DNA of 64,000 nt from Synechococcus sp. AG-679-D13. Lineage in GTDB: Bacteria > Cyanobacteriota > Cyanobacteriia > PCC-6307 > Cyanobiaceae. A program made the translations under genes and the position numbers. Below, piece by piece: positions 1 through 8,342 of the stretch (positions are counted from its first letter, which is position 1; the number at the start of each line of letters is the position of its first letter). Under the pieces are notes generated by a model, which was not told where the DNA came from, ran no database searches, and saw only the letters and a list, made by a program, of their open reading frames with translations. The DNA is taken from contig QCUM01000003.1 in NCBI GenBank assembly GCA_003210735.1, positions 23,517 through 87,516 of the forward strand. Direction: 5' to 3'.

Positions 1-747
1 CCTAAATAATATATTTTTTGCTGACTTCTCGAGCTTATCATTAATTTCTGGAAGTACTGGGATAGAAGATTCAGCAAATATTTCCTTAGAGCCCAAGGAA
101 TAAATAAATTCAGAGGGATGTGATAGGTTGGAAAAAATATTTATTTTTGATTTTATCAAATCATAGAGCTGTTCAAACACATTCTGAAATAAGATATTGC
201 TAGGATGTTCATTCCAGTGAAAAAGCTTTTGAGTCCGGAAGTTATCTTCAATAAAGTCTGCTATTTGAATGTCTAAATATTTTTCTTTGTCACGCAACAT
301 TGCAAGGGATTGTGCAAAATAAAATTCAGGATTTTCTTCTAAAAGTGTACCACTAAAAACTTTTTCAATTATCGATTTTCTGCGCAGTCCTCTTTGTTTG
401 CATCTGATAATTTCACTATTTCGCCACCATTGATACTTTGAGTTGAACTCTTCTTGATACCTAATTTCCATTGGGTGATAACCATCCCATCGCAACCAAG
501 GAAAAGATAAATACGGAATCTTTAATCTTGAAGCTTCCTCGCAAAGTGTATCAGTATCAAACCCCTTTTTATTTACGGGCGAGTAAATAAAAAGCTCAAC
601 ACCATCAAAGTAGGAATCTAAATCATAAGGAGTGTTGGTCAAAATTCTTTCATAATTAACATCAACAATTACATTATTTATGCCGCTAAAATTTAAGTAG
701 CTGCGAATGGCTTGGCCATGACAACCAGTATATAGTTTTATCACCAC
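1..747 (-). CDS. WcbI-like polysaccharide biosynthesis protein (partial, C-terminus beyond window)
   Basis: An open frame runs leftward from tandem GTG codons (745-747 and 742-744) to the window edge with no stop, giving about 248 residues. The N-terminus has the short beta-strand plus Gly-Cys-His-Gly-Gln motif (about residues 7-11) that resembles the Gly-Asn-Cys-Gln start of WcbI-type putative acetyltransferases of capsule loci. The rest is rich in Trp, Tyr and Phe and has no membrane segment. It is AT-rich like the neighbouring heptose genes. WcbI belongs to the Burkholderia 6-deoxy-heptose capsule locus, which fits the adjacent operon. Family assignment rests on the N-terminal motif only. 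The exact GTG is undecided because no clear ribosome-binding site is visible. Confidence 0.55.
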   Translation of the reverse strand, partial: MVIKLYTGCHGQAIRSYLNFSGINNVIVDVNYERILTNTPYDLDSYFDGVELFIYSPVNKKGFDTDTLCEEASRLKIPYLSFPWLRWDGYHPMEIRYQEEFNSKYQWWRNSEIIRCKQRGLRRKSIIEKVFSGTLLEENPEFYFAQSLAMLRDKEKYLDIQIADFIEDNFRTQKLFHWNEHPSNILFQNVFEQLYDLIKSKINIFSNLSHPSEFIYSLGSKEIFAESSIPVLPEINDKLEKSAKNILFR

Positions 748-932
748 CCAAAAGTTACTTTTACAATAATAGCACGTTGAGGAAAAATTCGATTTGCTAA
801 AAATAATTCACCATAGTGCTGAGATGATTATAATGTGATGAGGAACCATTATTTTAAATTAAACTTCATGAGAAGCGGGTTACGATATTTTTGTTCATTG
901 TCTTGCGTCATTGACGGCTATCAAAGTCAATT

Positions 933-1865
933 ATGAAAAAATTGTATCTTCATCTAGGCCTTGCTAAAACGTCTTCATCTTCTTTTCAAGATACATGTCT
1001 AGCAAACAAAGAAGAATTATTATCGCAAGGATTTTATTACCCTTCGTTTACTCTCGAAAATAATCAGTCAATACAGATTGCAAATCATTCCCATCCAATT
1101 AACTCTATATACGCGAAAAATCCAGAAGATGTACTTTTCAATATTCAGCATCAGACTGATAATCTTGCAAAAAGAAATCAGCACTATTTGGAAGAGCTTC
1201 AAGCAGCTTTACATTATGATGAAAATTTGATTCTCTCAGGTGAGGGGATTCTTGCGTTAGAGCAGAAAGAGATAACTGAATTATTTAAACTTTTTAGAGA
1301 ATTTTATGTAGATATTGAAGTTTTTGCATTAGTTCGTCCACCCTATGCTTTCCACTGCTCCGGCTTTGTTACTCATGTTTACTCTGGTATTTTTTTAAAT
1401 CCGGCTACTGCATGGATTTCACAAATAAAAACAATAAAAAAAGCCATTGAGTCAATTCCATATGAAATTAATTTTTTTAGTTTCAATGCAGCTATCACTG
1501 AGTCAAAAGGTCCGGTTAATTTTCTTCTAAAAAGATTGGGTATTGACACTTCGAATATCAACTTTTTATTCAGCAATGAAGGAATGTCGAATGAATATGT
1601 ACGTGTTCAAAATATTTTAAATCTTCGGAACTCTTTAATAAAAGACGGTAAAATAAATCCAAAAAATCAACAATTGAATAAAAATTTGCAAGGAGAAAAA
1701 TTTCTTTTAACTAAGCAAGAATTTGAAAATTGCCAGTCGAAATATAAATATGAATGCAATTTTATGGTAGACAAGTTTGGGCAAGATTTTTTAGATGACC
1801 AAATTAATTTTTCGACCCCATTGCCTTTCGATGAATTGATGATAAATTACAACGAATGGATCTAA
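933..1865 (+). CDS. sulfotransferase-like protein
   Basis: 310 residues. The first strand and loop (about residues 4-17, LHLGLAKTSSSSFQ) resemble the PAPS 5'-phosphosulfate-binding loop of bacterial sulfotransferases (usually Gly-x-x-Lys-Thr-Gly-Thr-Thr), with Ser replacing the Gly. A later Leu-Val-Arg-Pro-Pro segment with a downstream Ser (about residues 132-146) fits the 3'-phosphate-binding site. It is divergent from the WcbI-like gene with a 185-base AT-rich intergenic region, and its stop overlaps the stop of gmhB by 4 bases in a convergent arrangement. Very AT-rich. Inferred role: sulfation or another modification of the local polysaccharide. The fold call is moderate; substrate is unknown. 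Confidence 0.5.
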   Translation: MKKLYLHLGLAKTSSSSFQDTCLANKEELLSQGFYYPSFTLENNQSIQIANHSHPINSIYAKNPEDVLFNIQHQTDNLAKRNQHYLEELQAALHYDENLILSGEGILALEQKEITELFKLFREFYVDIEVFALVRPPYAFHCSGFVTHVYSGIFLNPATAWISQIKTIKKAIESIPYEINFFSFNAAITESKGPVNFLLKRLGIDTSNINFLFSNEGMSNEYVRVQNILNLRNSLIKDGKINPKNQQLNKNLQGEKFLLTKQEFENCQSKYKYECNFMVDKFGQDFLDDQINFSTPLPFDELMINYNEWI

Positions 1866-2419
1866 AGATTTTGGATCCTTGAATCGTGATAGTACCAAAA
1901 ATCAGAAAGGTTTTTAATGCGTAAAAAATTTGATAATTTGCACTGATTCTTTCCCGTAATATACAAATGACGAATTCCTGAATTTAATCCTGCTTGTAAG
2001 TCAGATTCATTATCACCTATGATAATACTCTCATTCATTGATAATTCAAATTGATCACGAGCTTTTAGGAGCATACCCGGATTAGGTTTTCTATCAAAAC
2101 TTTTTTGTTTATATTCTCCTTGGCCATGCTCAGGATGGTAAGGACAAAAGTATACTTTATCTATATGGCAATTATTCTTCAGAAATTCAGAAATCATCCA
2201 TTCGTTTAATTTATAAAAGTCATCTTGACTATAATAGCCTCTAGCAATTCCTGCTTGATTTGTTACAATAATAACTTTATACTCTCTTTGATTAGCACAC
2301 TCTACTAATTCAAATATACCTGGGATAAATGCGAAATCTCTAATTTTATGAACATATCCATAATCATAATTAATCACTCCGTCTCTATCAAGAAATAAAG
2401 CCTTGTTTGTATATATCAT
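1862..2419 (-). CDS. gmhB: D-glycero-D-manno-heptose 1,7-bisphosphate phosphatase (HAD family)
   Basis: 185 residues, the usual length. HAD motif I (LFLDRDGVINYDYGYV, about residues 8-23) has the nucleophile and acid Asp. The Cys/His cluster of GmhB enzymes is present only in part (FCPYHPEHGQGEYKQ, about 90-105): the first Cys and two His remain, but the usual later Cys appear replaced, so Zn binding may be altered. Lys-Pro-Asn-Pro-Gly and the Gly-Asp-Asn-Glu-Ser-Asp motif supply motifs III and IV. It removes one phosphate from heptose bisphosphate before nucleotidyl transfer. It is the last gene of the operon and overlaps hddC by 4 bases. Confidence 0.88.
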   Translation of the reverse strand: MIYTNKALFLDRDGVINYDYGYVHKIRDFAFIPGIFELVECANQREYKVIIVTNQAGIARGYYSQDDFYKLNEWMISEFLKNNCHIDKVYFCPYHPEHGQGEYKQKSFDRKPNPGMLLKARDQFELSMNESIIIGDNESDLQAGLNSGIRHLYITGKNQCKLSNFLRIKNLSDFWYYHDSRIQNL

Positions 2420-3096
2420 TTTAAAAACAGTTGGGCGGCATTGTAATCTATAGGAATGCCAATATCAATGAAATCACCATCAGAAATATAATAGCGAAGA
2501 ATATTTTTATTTATTACAAAAATTTCTAAATATTCTTCGAATGAAAATTTTTCTTTTGTCATGCTTGCAGGAAAGAAATCTTTTGGAATAAAATAACAGC
2601 CACCATTAATTAAGCCTTTTCCTGAAAAGCCTTTCTCATTAAAAGATGTTATACAATGATTTTGAATTGTAACGGAGCCGTACCTAGACACATCTTCCAT
2701 TTGTTTAAGCACCAAACAAGGCTCTTTCCCTTCAACAAAGAAACTATATATATTCGAGTGATCAACATCAAAATAGCTATCACCGTTGATGACCATTATA
2801 TAGTTATACTGACAGAACATTAGGGCTCGCTTAATCGCTCCGCCGGTACCAAGCGGTTTGATTTCTATTGAATATGAAATATCAATATTTTTATATTTAG
2901 ATCCAAAATATGAGGTTATTTTATTGTGCATGTAACCTATTGACAAAACCACATGCTTAACATTTTGATCTACAAGTTTGTCAAGTATTATCTCCAGAAA
3001 AGGACGACCATTGATGGGCGCCATTGGTTTAGGAACGTCGCTTACCACTTTTTGTAATCGAGTTCCTTTTCCTCCAGCTAAAATAATTACCTCCAT
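2416..3096 (-). CDS. hddC: D-glycero-D-manno-heptose 1-phosphate guanylyltransferase
   Basis: 226 residues. A sugar-nucleotide pyrophosphorylase N-terminus (ILAGGKGTRL, about 5-14) is followed by Val-Pro-Lys-Pro-Met-Ala-Pro and the INGDSYFD metal-binding motif (about 120-127). The length matches short HddC/WcbM-type nucleotidyltransferases without a C-terminal beta-helix. With gmhA, hddA and gmhB next door, the likely reaction is GTP plus heptose 1-phosphate to GDP-heptose. It lies 3 bases from gmhA upstream and overlaps gmhB downstream by ATGA-type coupling. A generic nucleotidyltransferase call would be safe; the heptose substrate is inferred from context. Confidence 0.85.
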   Translation of the reverse strand: MEVIILAGGKGTRLQKVVSDVPKPMAPINGRPFLEIILDKLVDQNVKHVVLSIGYMHNKITSYFGSKYKNIDISYSIEIKPLGTGGAIKRALMFCQYNYIMVINGDSYFDVDHSNIYSFFVEGKEPCLVLKQMEDVSRYGSVTIQNHCITSFNEKGFSGKGLINGGCYFIPKDFFPASMTKEKFSFEEYLEIFVINKNILRYYISDGDFIDIGIPIDYNAAQLFLK

Positions 3097-3099
3097 GAT

Positions 3100-3663
3100 T
3101 TACTTGGTAAAGATATTTTTTTCAATTTGTTCACAGATATAATGCCCTATGACTAAATGTGCTTCTTGTATTCGAGGAGTTGAAGGACTGGGAACTTCAA
3201 TTTTTACATCACAAAACGACAGCATATCTCCAGCTCGATTACCAGTTAAGCCAATGGTATGCATACCAAAAGTCTTAGCAGCACTTAAGGACTTAACAAT
3301 ATTTGGCGAGCTTCCTGAAGTACTGTAAGCAATGTATACATCTCCAATCTTCCCAAGAGACTGTATCTGTCGTGCAAAGAGATTCTCATAACCATAGTCG
3401 TTACCGATGGCTGTAATAACTGAAGTATCAGTTGTAAGAGCTATAGCAGGTAAACCCGGTCGATCGAACATAAATCGACTGACCAACTCACCTGCAATGT
3501 GCTGTGAATCTGCAGCACTACCACCGTTACCAGCAATTAAAATTTTTTTTTCGAGAGAAAGAGCGTTTGTACATATTTCAATGGCACGATAAATCTCTCG
3601 CTGAAGAGATATGTCTTTATTTAAATCCTCAAAGAGGTGGAGCTGTGATTCAAAAATTGACAT
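3100..3663 (-). CDS. gmhA: sedoheptulose 7-phosphate isomerase
   Basis: 187 residues, SIS-domain protein with ILIAGNGGSAADSQHIAGEL (about 41-60), the signature of phosphoheptose isomerases, and a second Ser/Thr phosphate loop (Tyr-Ser-Thr-Ser-Gly-Ser-Ser, about 113-119). It ends with the conserved Gln-Glu-Ala-His-Leu and Cys-Glu-Gln-Ile-Glu helix. It converts sedoheptulose 7-phosphate to D-glycero-D-manno-heptose 7-phosphate, the first committed step. It sits 9 bases after hddA and 3 bases before hddC, clearly in one operon. Confidence 0.92.
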   Translation of the reverse strand: MSIFESQLHLFEDLNKDISLQREIYRAIEICTNALSLEKKILIAGNGGSAADSQHIAGELVSRFMFDRPGLPAIALTTDTSVITAIGNDYGYENLFARQIQSLGKIGDVYIAYSTSGSSPNIVKSLSAAKTFGMHTIGLTGNRAGDMLSFCDVKIEVPSPSTPRIQEAHLVIGHYICEQIEKNIFTK

Positions 3664-3672
3664 GATTGTAAG

Positions 3673-4707
3673 TTAAACTTTCCAAGATTCAGCACCTCTT
3701 TTGATGAAATGACAATTTGATACAGTTCCGGCGAATTGATTAAGAGCACGAATAACATTCATTCTATCACTTGGGTTGGCGTAAAATAACATAAATCCTC
3801 CCCCTCCAGCTCCAGATATCTTACCCGCCGAGGCACCAGCATCAATCGCTGTTTCATAAATAGCATCAATATATTTATTAGAAACGCTAGAGCTACTGTT
3901 CTTTTTTGCATGCCATCCTTGATTAAGCAACTCTGCGAAGGAAATATAATCAGCCTTGAGGACTGCTTCTTTCATTTTAAAAGCAGCGTCCCTAATTGAT
4001 AAAAGAGCCTGCATAGATTGCTCCCGACCATCCTCGACGCTCTTCATTTGATCATCAATGACTTTTGCTGACTTTCTAGAAATCCCAGTTGAGTATAGTA
4101 TTAAAGAAGCCTCGAGTTCTGAAATAACTGATCTGGGCAAACGGAGGGTGTTGACTACTACCGAGGAATTCTTATTGAATTCCATGAAATTAAAACCTCC
4201 GAAAACTGCAGCATATTGATCCTGTTTTCCACCGCTTAAATTACAATCAACACGCTCAATTGTGAATGCAAGTTGTGCTATTTCATAGTCATCTAAAGGT
4301 AAATTCAGTAAATGAACAAAAGATTTTATCATTGCAACAACTAAGGTTGAGGAAGATCCTAGACCGGAGCCTGGAGGAGCATCGCAAAAGGTTGTTAGCG
4401 TCATTGGTATTATTTTGCCATCATTATAAGTTTTAATGAATTTGCTATAAACGGCATGATGAAGAGGCAACTCCGCAAGTTGCGGAGAAGTTTTAGAATC
4501 ATTATTAAATACCTCTATAATTTCCTTATCTGCAGAATTGAAAACAACTTCTGACGTCTTATTAAGTTGTATAGTTGCATACGCATATCTGTCGATTGAT
4601 GCGTTTAGGACAAATCCACCATATTGGTCACAAAAAGGCGATACATCAGATCCACCCCCGGCAAGACCCAGGCGAAGGGGCGCGCGAGATCTAATAACAG
4701 TCATCAA
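3673..4707 (-). CDS. hddA: D-glycero-D-manno-heptose 7-phosphate kinase (GHMP family)
   Basis: 344 residues, typical for HddA/WcbL. N-terminal Arg-Ala-Pro-Leu-Arg-Leu-Gly-Leu-Ala-Gly-Gly-Gly-Ser-Asp (about 8-21) is the GHMP heptokinase substrate loop. The ATP motif PPGSGLGSSSTLVVA lies at about 111-125, and the C-terminal GHMP motif Gly-Lys-Ile-Ser-Gly-Ala-Gly-Gly-Gly-Gly at about 294-303. It phosphorylates heptose 7-phosphate at C1. Its start is the base after the dehydratase stop, so the two are co-transcribed and probably translationally linked. Confidence 0.9.
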   Translation of the reverse strand: MMTVIRSRAPLRLGLAGGGSDVSPFCDQYGGFVLNASIDRYAYATIQLNKTSEVVFNSADKEIIEVFNNDSKTSPQLAELPLHHAVYSKFIKTYNDGKIIPMTLTTFCDAPPGSGLGSSSTLVVAMIKSFVHLLNLPLDDYEIAQLAFTIERVDCNLSGGKQDQYAAVFGGFNFMEFNKNSSVVVNTLRLPRSVISELEASLILYSTGISRKSAKVIDDQMKSVEDGREQSMQALLSIRDAAFKMKEAVLKADYISFAELLNQGWHAKKNSSSSVSNKYIDAIYETAIDAGASAGKISGAGGGGFMLFYANPSDRMNVIRALNQFAGTVSNCHFIKRGAESWKV

Positions 4708-5736
4708 TCAACGATTAAGGGGTATACGACCACGGGAAATTTCGCTTCTCCAGTGATCAAGTAAGTCGCTCAACATTTGACGCACACTAATTTCAGGCTT
4801 CCAATCAATTGTAGAACAAATCTTCGTATTGTCAAACATTTGATAATCTGCATCAATAGGTCTCAAACGATTACTATCAGTGGAAACAGAAATATCATCA
4901 CTAGTACTAAATCCAAGAAGTATCTCAATTACTTCAGGAAGTTGAAAAGCTTCTTCACCTGCGATATTGAAACATTCACCAGGTAGAATTTTGCCCTTTT
5001 CACTTTCTAGCATTAATAAATAATAGGCACGAACAGCATCACGCGCGTCTTGAAAAGTTCTAGTACTGGACAAATTTCCGACCTTAATCACTGGCTGTTG
5101 CAAACCTGCTTCAATCAGAGCAATTTGCTTCGCAACAGTACTCTCAAAAAAAACATCACTTCGCCGGGGACCAGAGTGAGTACCCATACGAGTAATAAAT
5201 GTCTTGATACTGTATGCTTCGCCATAAAAACGACCGAGGAAATCTGTACCAATTTTACTAATACTGTAAGGGCTAGCACCATGAAAGTTTGTGGTCTCAT
5301 CAAGCTTTACACCTACTTCAGCCCTTCCATAGACCTCGCTAGAAGAACAAATATGCATTACAGGATCAAATAAAAACTTCTCTTTAAGTCCCTTCACAGC
5401 TTCTAGCAAGGAGGCCGTACCTAATATATTGGTTTGAAGAGTCTCCAAGGGAATATCAAATGATGTTCGAGGATAAGATTGAGCCGCTAGATGAGATATA
5501 AAGTCTGGACGATGGGCCTCCAAAGAGTTATATAAAGAGGGAAAGTCGTTTAAGTCAGCATATACTAATTTAATTCTGTCGCCTCTATTTATGCGATCTG
5601 TCAAATGATAAAGATTGTCAAGTGATTCTTGCCAACGCATCATGCCTATAACCTCAAGATCGGTATTTTCTAATACATAATCAGCCAATTGAGATCCTAC
5701 TTGTCCAGTAATTCCCGTGATAAAAACCTTTTTCAT
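4708..5736 (-). CDS. GDP-mannose 4,6-dehydratase-like enzyme, likely GDP-heptose 4,6-dehydratase (WcbK/DmhA type)
   Basis: 342 residues, extended short-chain dehydrogenase. NAD(P) motif Gly-Ile-Thr-Gly-Gln-Val-Gly at about 7-13. Catalytic Ser/Thr-Glu region CSSSEVYG (about 132-139), and the Tyr-x-x-x-Lys pair in SPYSISK (about 158-164). The overall pattern follows GDP-mannose 4,6-dehydratases (HLAAQSYPRTSFD replaces the usual HLAAQSHV). Embedded between a reductase and four heptose-activation genes, the likely substrate is GDP-D-glycero-D-manno-heptose, giving a 4-keto-6-deoxy intermediate. If the substrate is GDP-mannose instead, the cluster would make 6-deoxyhexose; the sequence alone cannot decide. 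Confidence 0.8.
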   Translation of the reverse strand: MKKVFITGITGQVGSQLADYVLENTDLEVIGMMRWQESLDNLYHLTDRINRGDRIKLVYADLNDFPSLYNSLEAHRPDFISHLAAQSYPRTSFDIPLETLQTNILGTASLLEAVKGLKEKFLFDPVMHICSSSEVYGRAEVGVKLDETTNFHGASPYSISKIGTDFLGRFYGEAYSIKTFITRMGTHSGPRRSDVFFESTVAKQIALIEAGLQQPVIKVGNLSSTRTFQDARDAVRAYYLLMLESEKGKILPGECFNIAGEEAFQLPEVIEILLGFSTSDDISVSTDSNRLRPIDADYQMFDNTKICSTIDWKPEISVRQMLSDLLDHWRSEISRGRIPLNR

Positions 5737-5741
5737 TAAAC

Positions 5742-6617
5742 CTAATCTTTAAAGAATTCTACCATAGCTGCTTCATTGATAGTTTTGGGGCCATGCTGCA
5801 AAAGAGCCTTAAATTTATCTATGTTAAGGCATATATCACGTGGTCTGCTTTCAAAGAAAGCTTCTGGTGGATCTGATAGCTTTATTTGAGTATTTTCCTT
5901 GTATCCCTCAAAAATTGCTTGAACAAATTGTTCACGGGACAATAAATCAGGGCCGCCAAAATTTACTGCCTTGAAACTATATTTATCCCACTCTAATATC
6001 AGGTTTTTGATTCCACGAATAACATCGCCTCTCCAAACGATATTTCTGTTTAACGGATCAAACAAATCGATAGTTTTTTTCAATGCAATGGAATCAATTA
6101 CAAATCTGGAGAATTTATCTTCTGCAGAAAATATATAAGAAAGACGTATTGTTTTGAAATTTTTATGGCCAATGAATTTATTCTCTATCTCAGATTTCAT
6201 TTTTCCATACTCGCCAACAGGCTTTAGAAATGCGCTTTCTAATACAGGATATTTCCTTGACCCATAAACAGTATCGCTAGAACAAAAAACAACTCGCGCA
6301 CCATTTAACAAAAAATTTCTTATTGCATGTTCTGTGCCTGCAACATTTACGGAATGCGCATATTTAAAATTTTTCTTGCAAATATCAGGCGAAGATATAG
6401 CGGAACAGAAGACAATATAGTCTTTTGATCCAACTTGATTATAATTAAAATCCTGAGGCTTCTCAAGATCCAGCAATAACAACTCACTGCCAAGTGCTGG
6501 CTTTGAGGTTGTTCCAAATACACTGAATTCTGAATCAAATTTATTGTAGATATATTTGCCTAGGTAACCTGTAGCTCCGATAATACAAACTTTATGCATA
6601 ATTGACAAAGAAGGCAT
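5742..6617 (-). CDS. NAD-dependent sugar reductase/epimerase, candidate GDP-4-keto-6-deoxy-heptose reductase (WcbJ/DmhB type)
   Basis: 291 residues from the first ATG, or 285 from a second ATG at 6599 that places the dinucleotide motif (Ile-Gly-Ala-Thr-Gly-Tyr-Leu-Gly) closer to the N-terminus; no convincing ribosome-binding site separates the two. CSSDTVYG and the Tyr-Gly-Lys-Met-Lys catalytic pair (about 137-141) show a short-chain dehydrogenase close to RmlD-type reductases. First gene of the heptose operon, 5 bases from the dehydratase. Reduction of the 4-keto sugar is the expected final step. No promoter can be named, but the upstream 190 bases are AT-rich and gene-free. Confidence 0.7.
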   Translation of the reverse strand: MPSLSIMHKVCIIGATGYLGKYIYNKFDSEFSVFGTTSKPALGSELLLLDLEKPQDFNYNQVGSKDYIVFCSAISSPDICKKNFKYAHSVNVAGTEHAIRNFLLNGARVVFCSSDTVYGSRKYPVLESAFLKPVGEYGKMKSEIENKFIGHKNFKTIRLSYIFSAEDKFSRFVIDSIALKKTIDLFDPLNRNIVWRGDVIRGIKNLILEWDKYSFKAVNFGGPDLLSREQFVQAIFEGYKENTQIKLSDPPEAFFESRPRDICLNIDKFKALLQHGPKTINEAAMVEFFKD

Positions 6618-6807
6618 GAATAGTATATTATCACAAGAATGAATATTGAAGCAACAAGATTTTTATGCCTGGCTAAATCAGCAATGCCGCTTCTAGGCCA
6701 GATCAACTATTGAGAGCACATTTTGACGGATCTTTTGGCTCATTTACAGCCATATTTGAAAAATTATTGTGGCTAAATAACGGTGCTGAGACACACCTCG
6801 CCAGTAC

Positions 6808-7300
6808 TCAGCCTGGGGTGAGCAACCGCCGTCGCAGCTGAAGCAGATTCGACAATGCCGCAAGTTTGTAGTTCTTCCAGCGGTTCTTAGCCATTCCACA
6901 CAGGCGGCTCTTCTGAAATCTGAACTGGTGCTTGATCATTCGGGACGGCTGCTCAACATTGCAGCGGATGTAGGCTTTGGGCGTCTTTATCAGATCCTGC
7001 AGCTTTTCAGTTGGTGCACCCTGTAAGGACCAATGTTTACCTGAGCGCACGGGCAACCTCGAGTCCATTGTCTTGCCTTCCATCTCTAGCCTTTTTGCGA
7101 TGCCTTGGGAGCCGGAATCATCCTCCCTTCCGATCAAAACCCGGTACGGCGCCTCGAGATCCAGGACCGCAATGCCTTCAGTGAAGGGCTTTACAACATG
7201 GATAAGTTCCGCGTTCGGCTTTCTTACTGGGCTGCTTAAAGAACCAACCTTATCGCCGTGTCGGTCAGCCCCGGGAGCGTGCTTTTTTCCATCATAATCG
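6808..7300 (-). pseudogene. IS5-family transposase remnant (C-terminal end)
   Basis: An open stretch of 109 residues (6808-7137) contains RCNVEQPSRMIKHQFRFQKS followed by Gly-Met-Ala-Lys-Asn and Ala-Ala-Leu-Ser-Asn-Leu. This matches the C-terminal block of IS5-type transposases (consensus R-VEHPFR-IK-QFG, GLAKN, FALSNL, RR-L). The preceding region, read on to about 7300, keeps weak resemblance but needs frameshifts, and the N-terminal two thirds of a transposase is missing. No terminal inverted repeats were found. This is a dead fragment between the heptose operon and the broken rhamnose genes. Confidence 0.7.
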
Positions 7301-7705
7301 TGTCATTGATAGCAACGAAAGCCACCTGCTGAGCACAGGCCTCCACCCAGCACAAACTAGTTTTACTAGGCTTGAGCCAAGCTCTTTATAGGCATGTTCA
7401 GCGAAACAAAAACCATTTCTGCCCATGCAATAGCGCTGTATCCCTACTTGGGGAGCTCAGATTTCTTCCACGGGCCCAGCACGCCACAACTTCAAGGAGA
7501 TGAAACTATATCGGTAATCTTTTTAAATCCTCATCGCTCCAGGCATCTATACAATCTCACTCAGCATCCACCAACTGCACTTAAAGCTGCGACAAACATC
7601 AACTACAACGCATAACAGCCAATAGCAGTAATAGAGCAATAACTTTGGTTCTACTAAATCTAAACAATCGAAAAGCCAAGTTTTTACTATCGGTCGGATT
7701 ACTCC
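7301..7705. other. no recognisable gene
   Basis: About 400 bases with frequent stops in all frames apart from a 73-codon stretch without family resemblance. It may be further decayed insertion-sequence DNA, since it separates the transposase fragment from the rfbC remnant, but nothing in it can be aligned by eye. Confidence 0.4.
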
Positions 7706-8320
7706 TCAAGTGTTGGCCGCCATAGCCTGCAAGCTCCTGTCAGCAGCACCTTCGTGGGAAAACATCTCCAGCCGCTTCAGCGGCCTTGAACCTGGATCTT
7801 CTGCATCTTTGCCTGAAAGGCTCACTTCGGTGGCCTCCAGCTGCTCTATCAACCAGGAAATACCCAGATCCTGGTAATTTCAGACGATAGAATATCCATA
7901 GGCTTTGTTCCAGAACCCACGTAACTTGTACTGCATATCCGCAAAGCTACTGAGAGTGAGAAAGCCCTGGGCAAAGCCCTCGGGTGCCCACAGCTGAGAT
8001 TTGTTTTCGGCACTGAGTGAGTATCAACCCATTGCCCAAAAGTCGGCGAATCACGCCGAATGTCGACGGCGACTTCGTAAATCGCTCCGACCCTGCACAC
8101 ACCGACTTAGCCTGAAGTTCCAGTGCGAGCTCCCGCAGCACACCCTGAATCGAGCAAAAGTGGTTGGATTGCGAGAACAGCACCGATTCACCAACCGCTT
8201 CACGGAACTCCCGTTGGTTCCAACTTTCGAGTAACCAGGAAATCTAATCTCCAAAGGCCTGGGGCTTGATCAGCAGTTGACCTTCCACGGTTTGACCTTT
8301 GGAAGTCTTTATTTAAGTTA
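7706..8320 (-). pseudogene. rfbC: rfbC remnant (dTDP-4-dehydrorhamnose 3,5-epimerase), frameshifted
   Basis: Pieces of one RfbC protein occur in order but in different frames: EGQLLIKPQAFGD then an in-frame stop, LLESWNQREFREAVGES, SNHFCSIQGVLREL, then AIYEVAVDIRRDSPTFGQWV, then after another shift AEN..QLW.PEGF and the C-terminal Trp-Asn-Tyr-Gln-Asp-Leu-Gly-Ile-Ser-Trp. At least one nonsense mutation and two or more frameshifts interrupt it. It lies directly downstream of the rfbA remnant in the usual rfbA-rfbC order, so a small dTDP-rhamnose operon has decayed here. Confidence 0.82.
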
Positions 8321-8342
8321 CATGCACTGCATCCAGGCTGGT

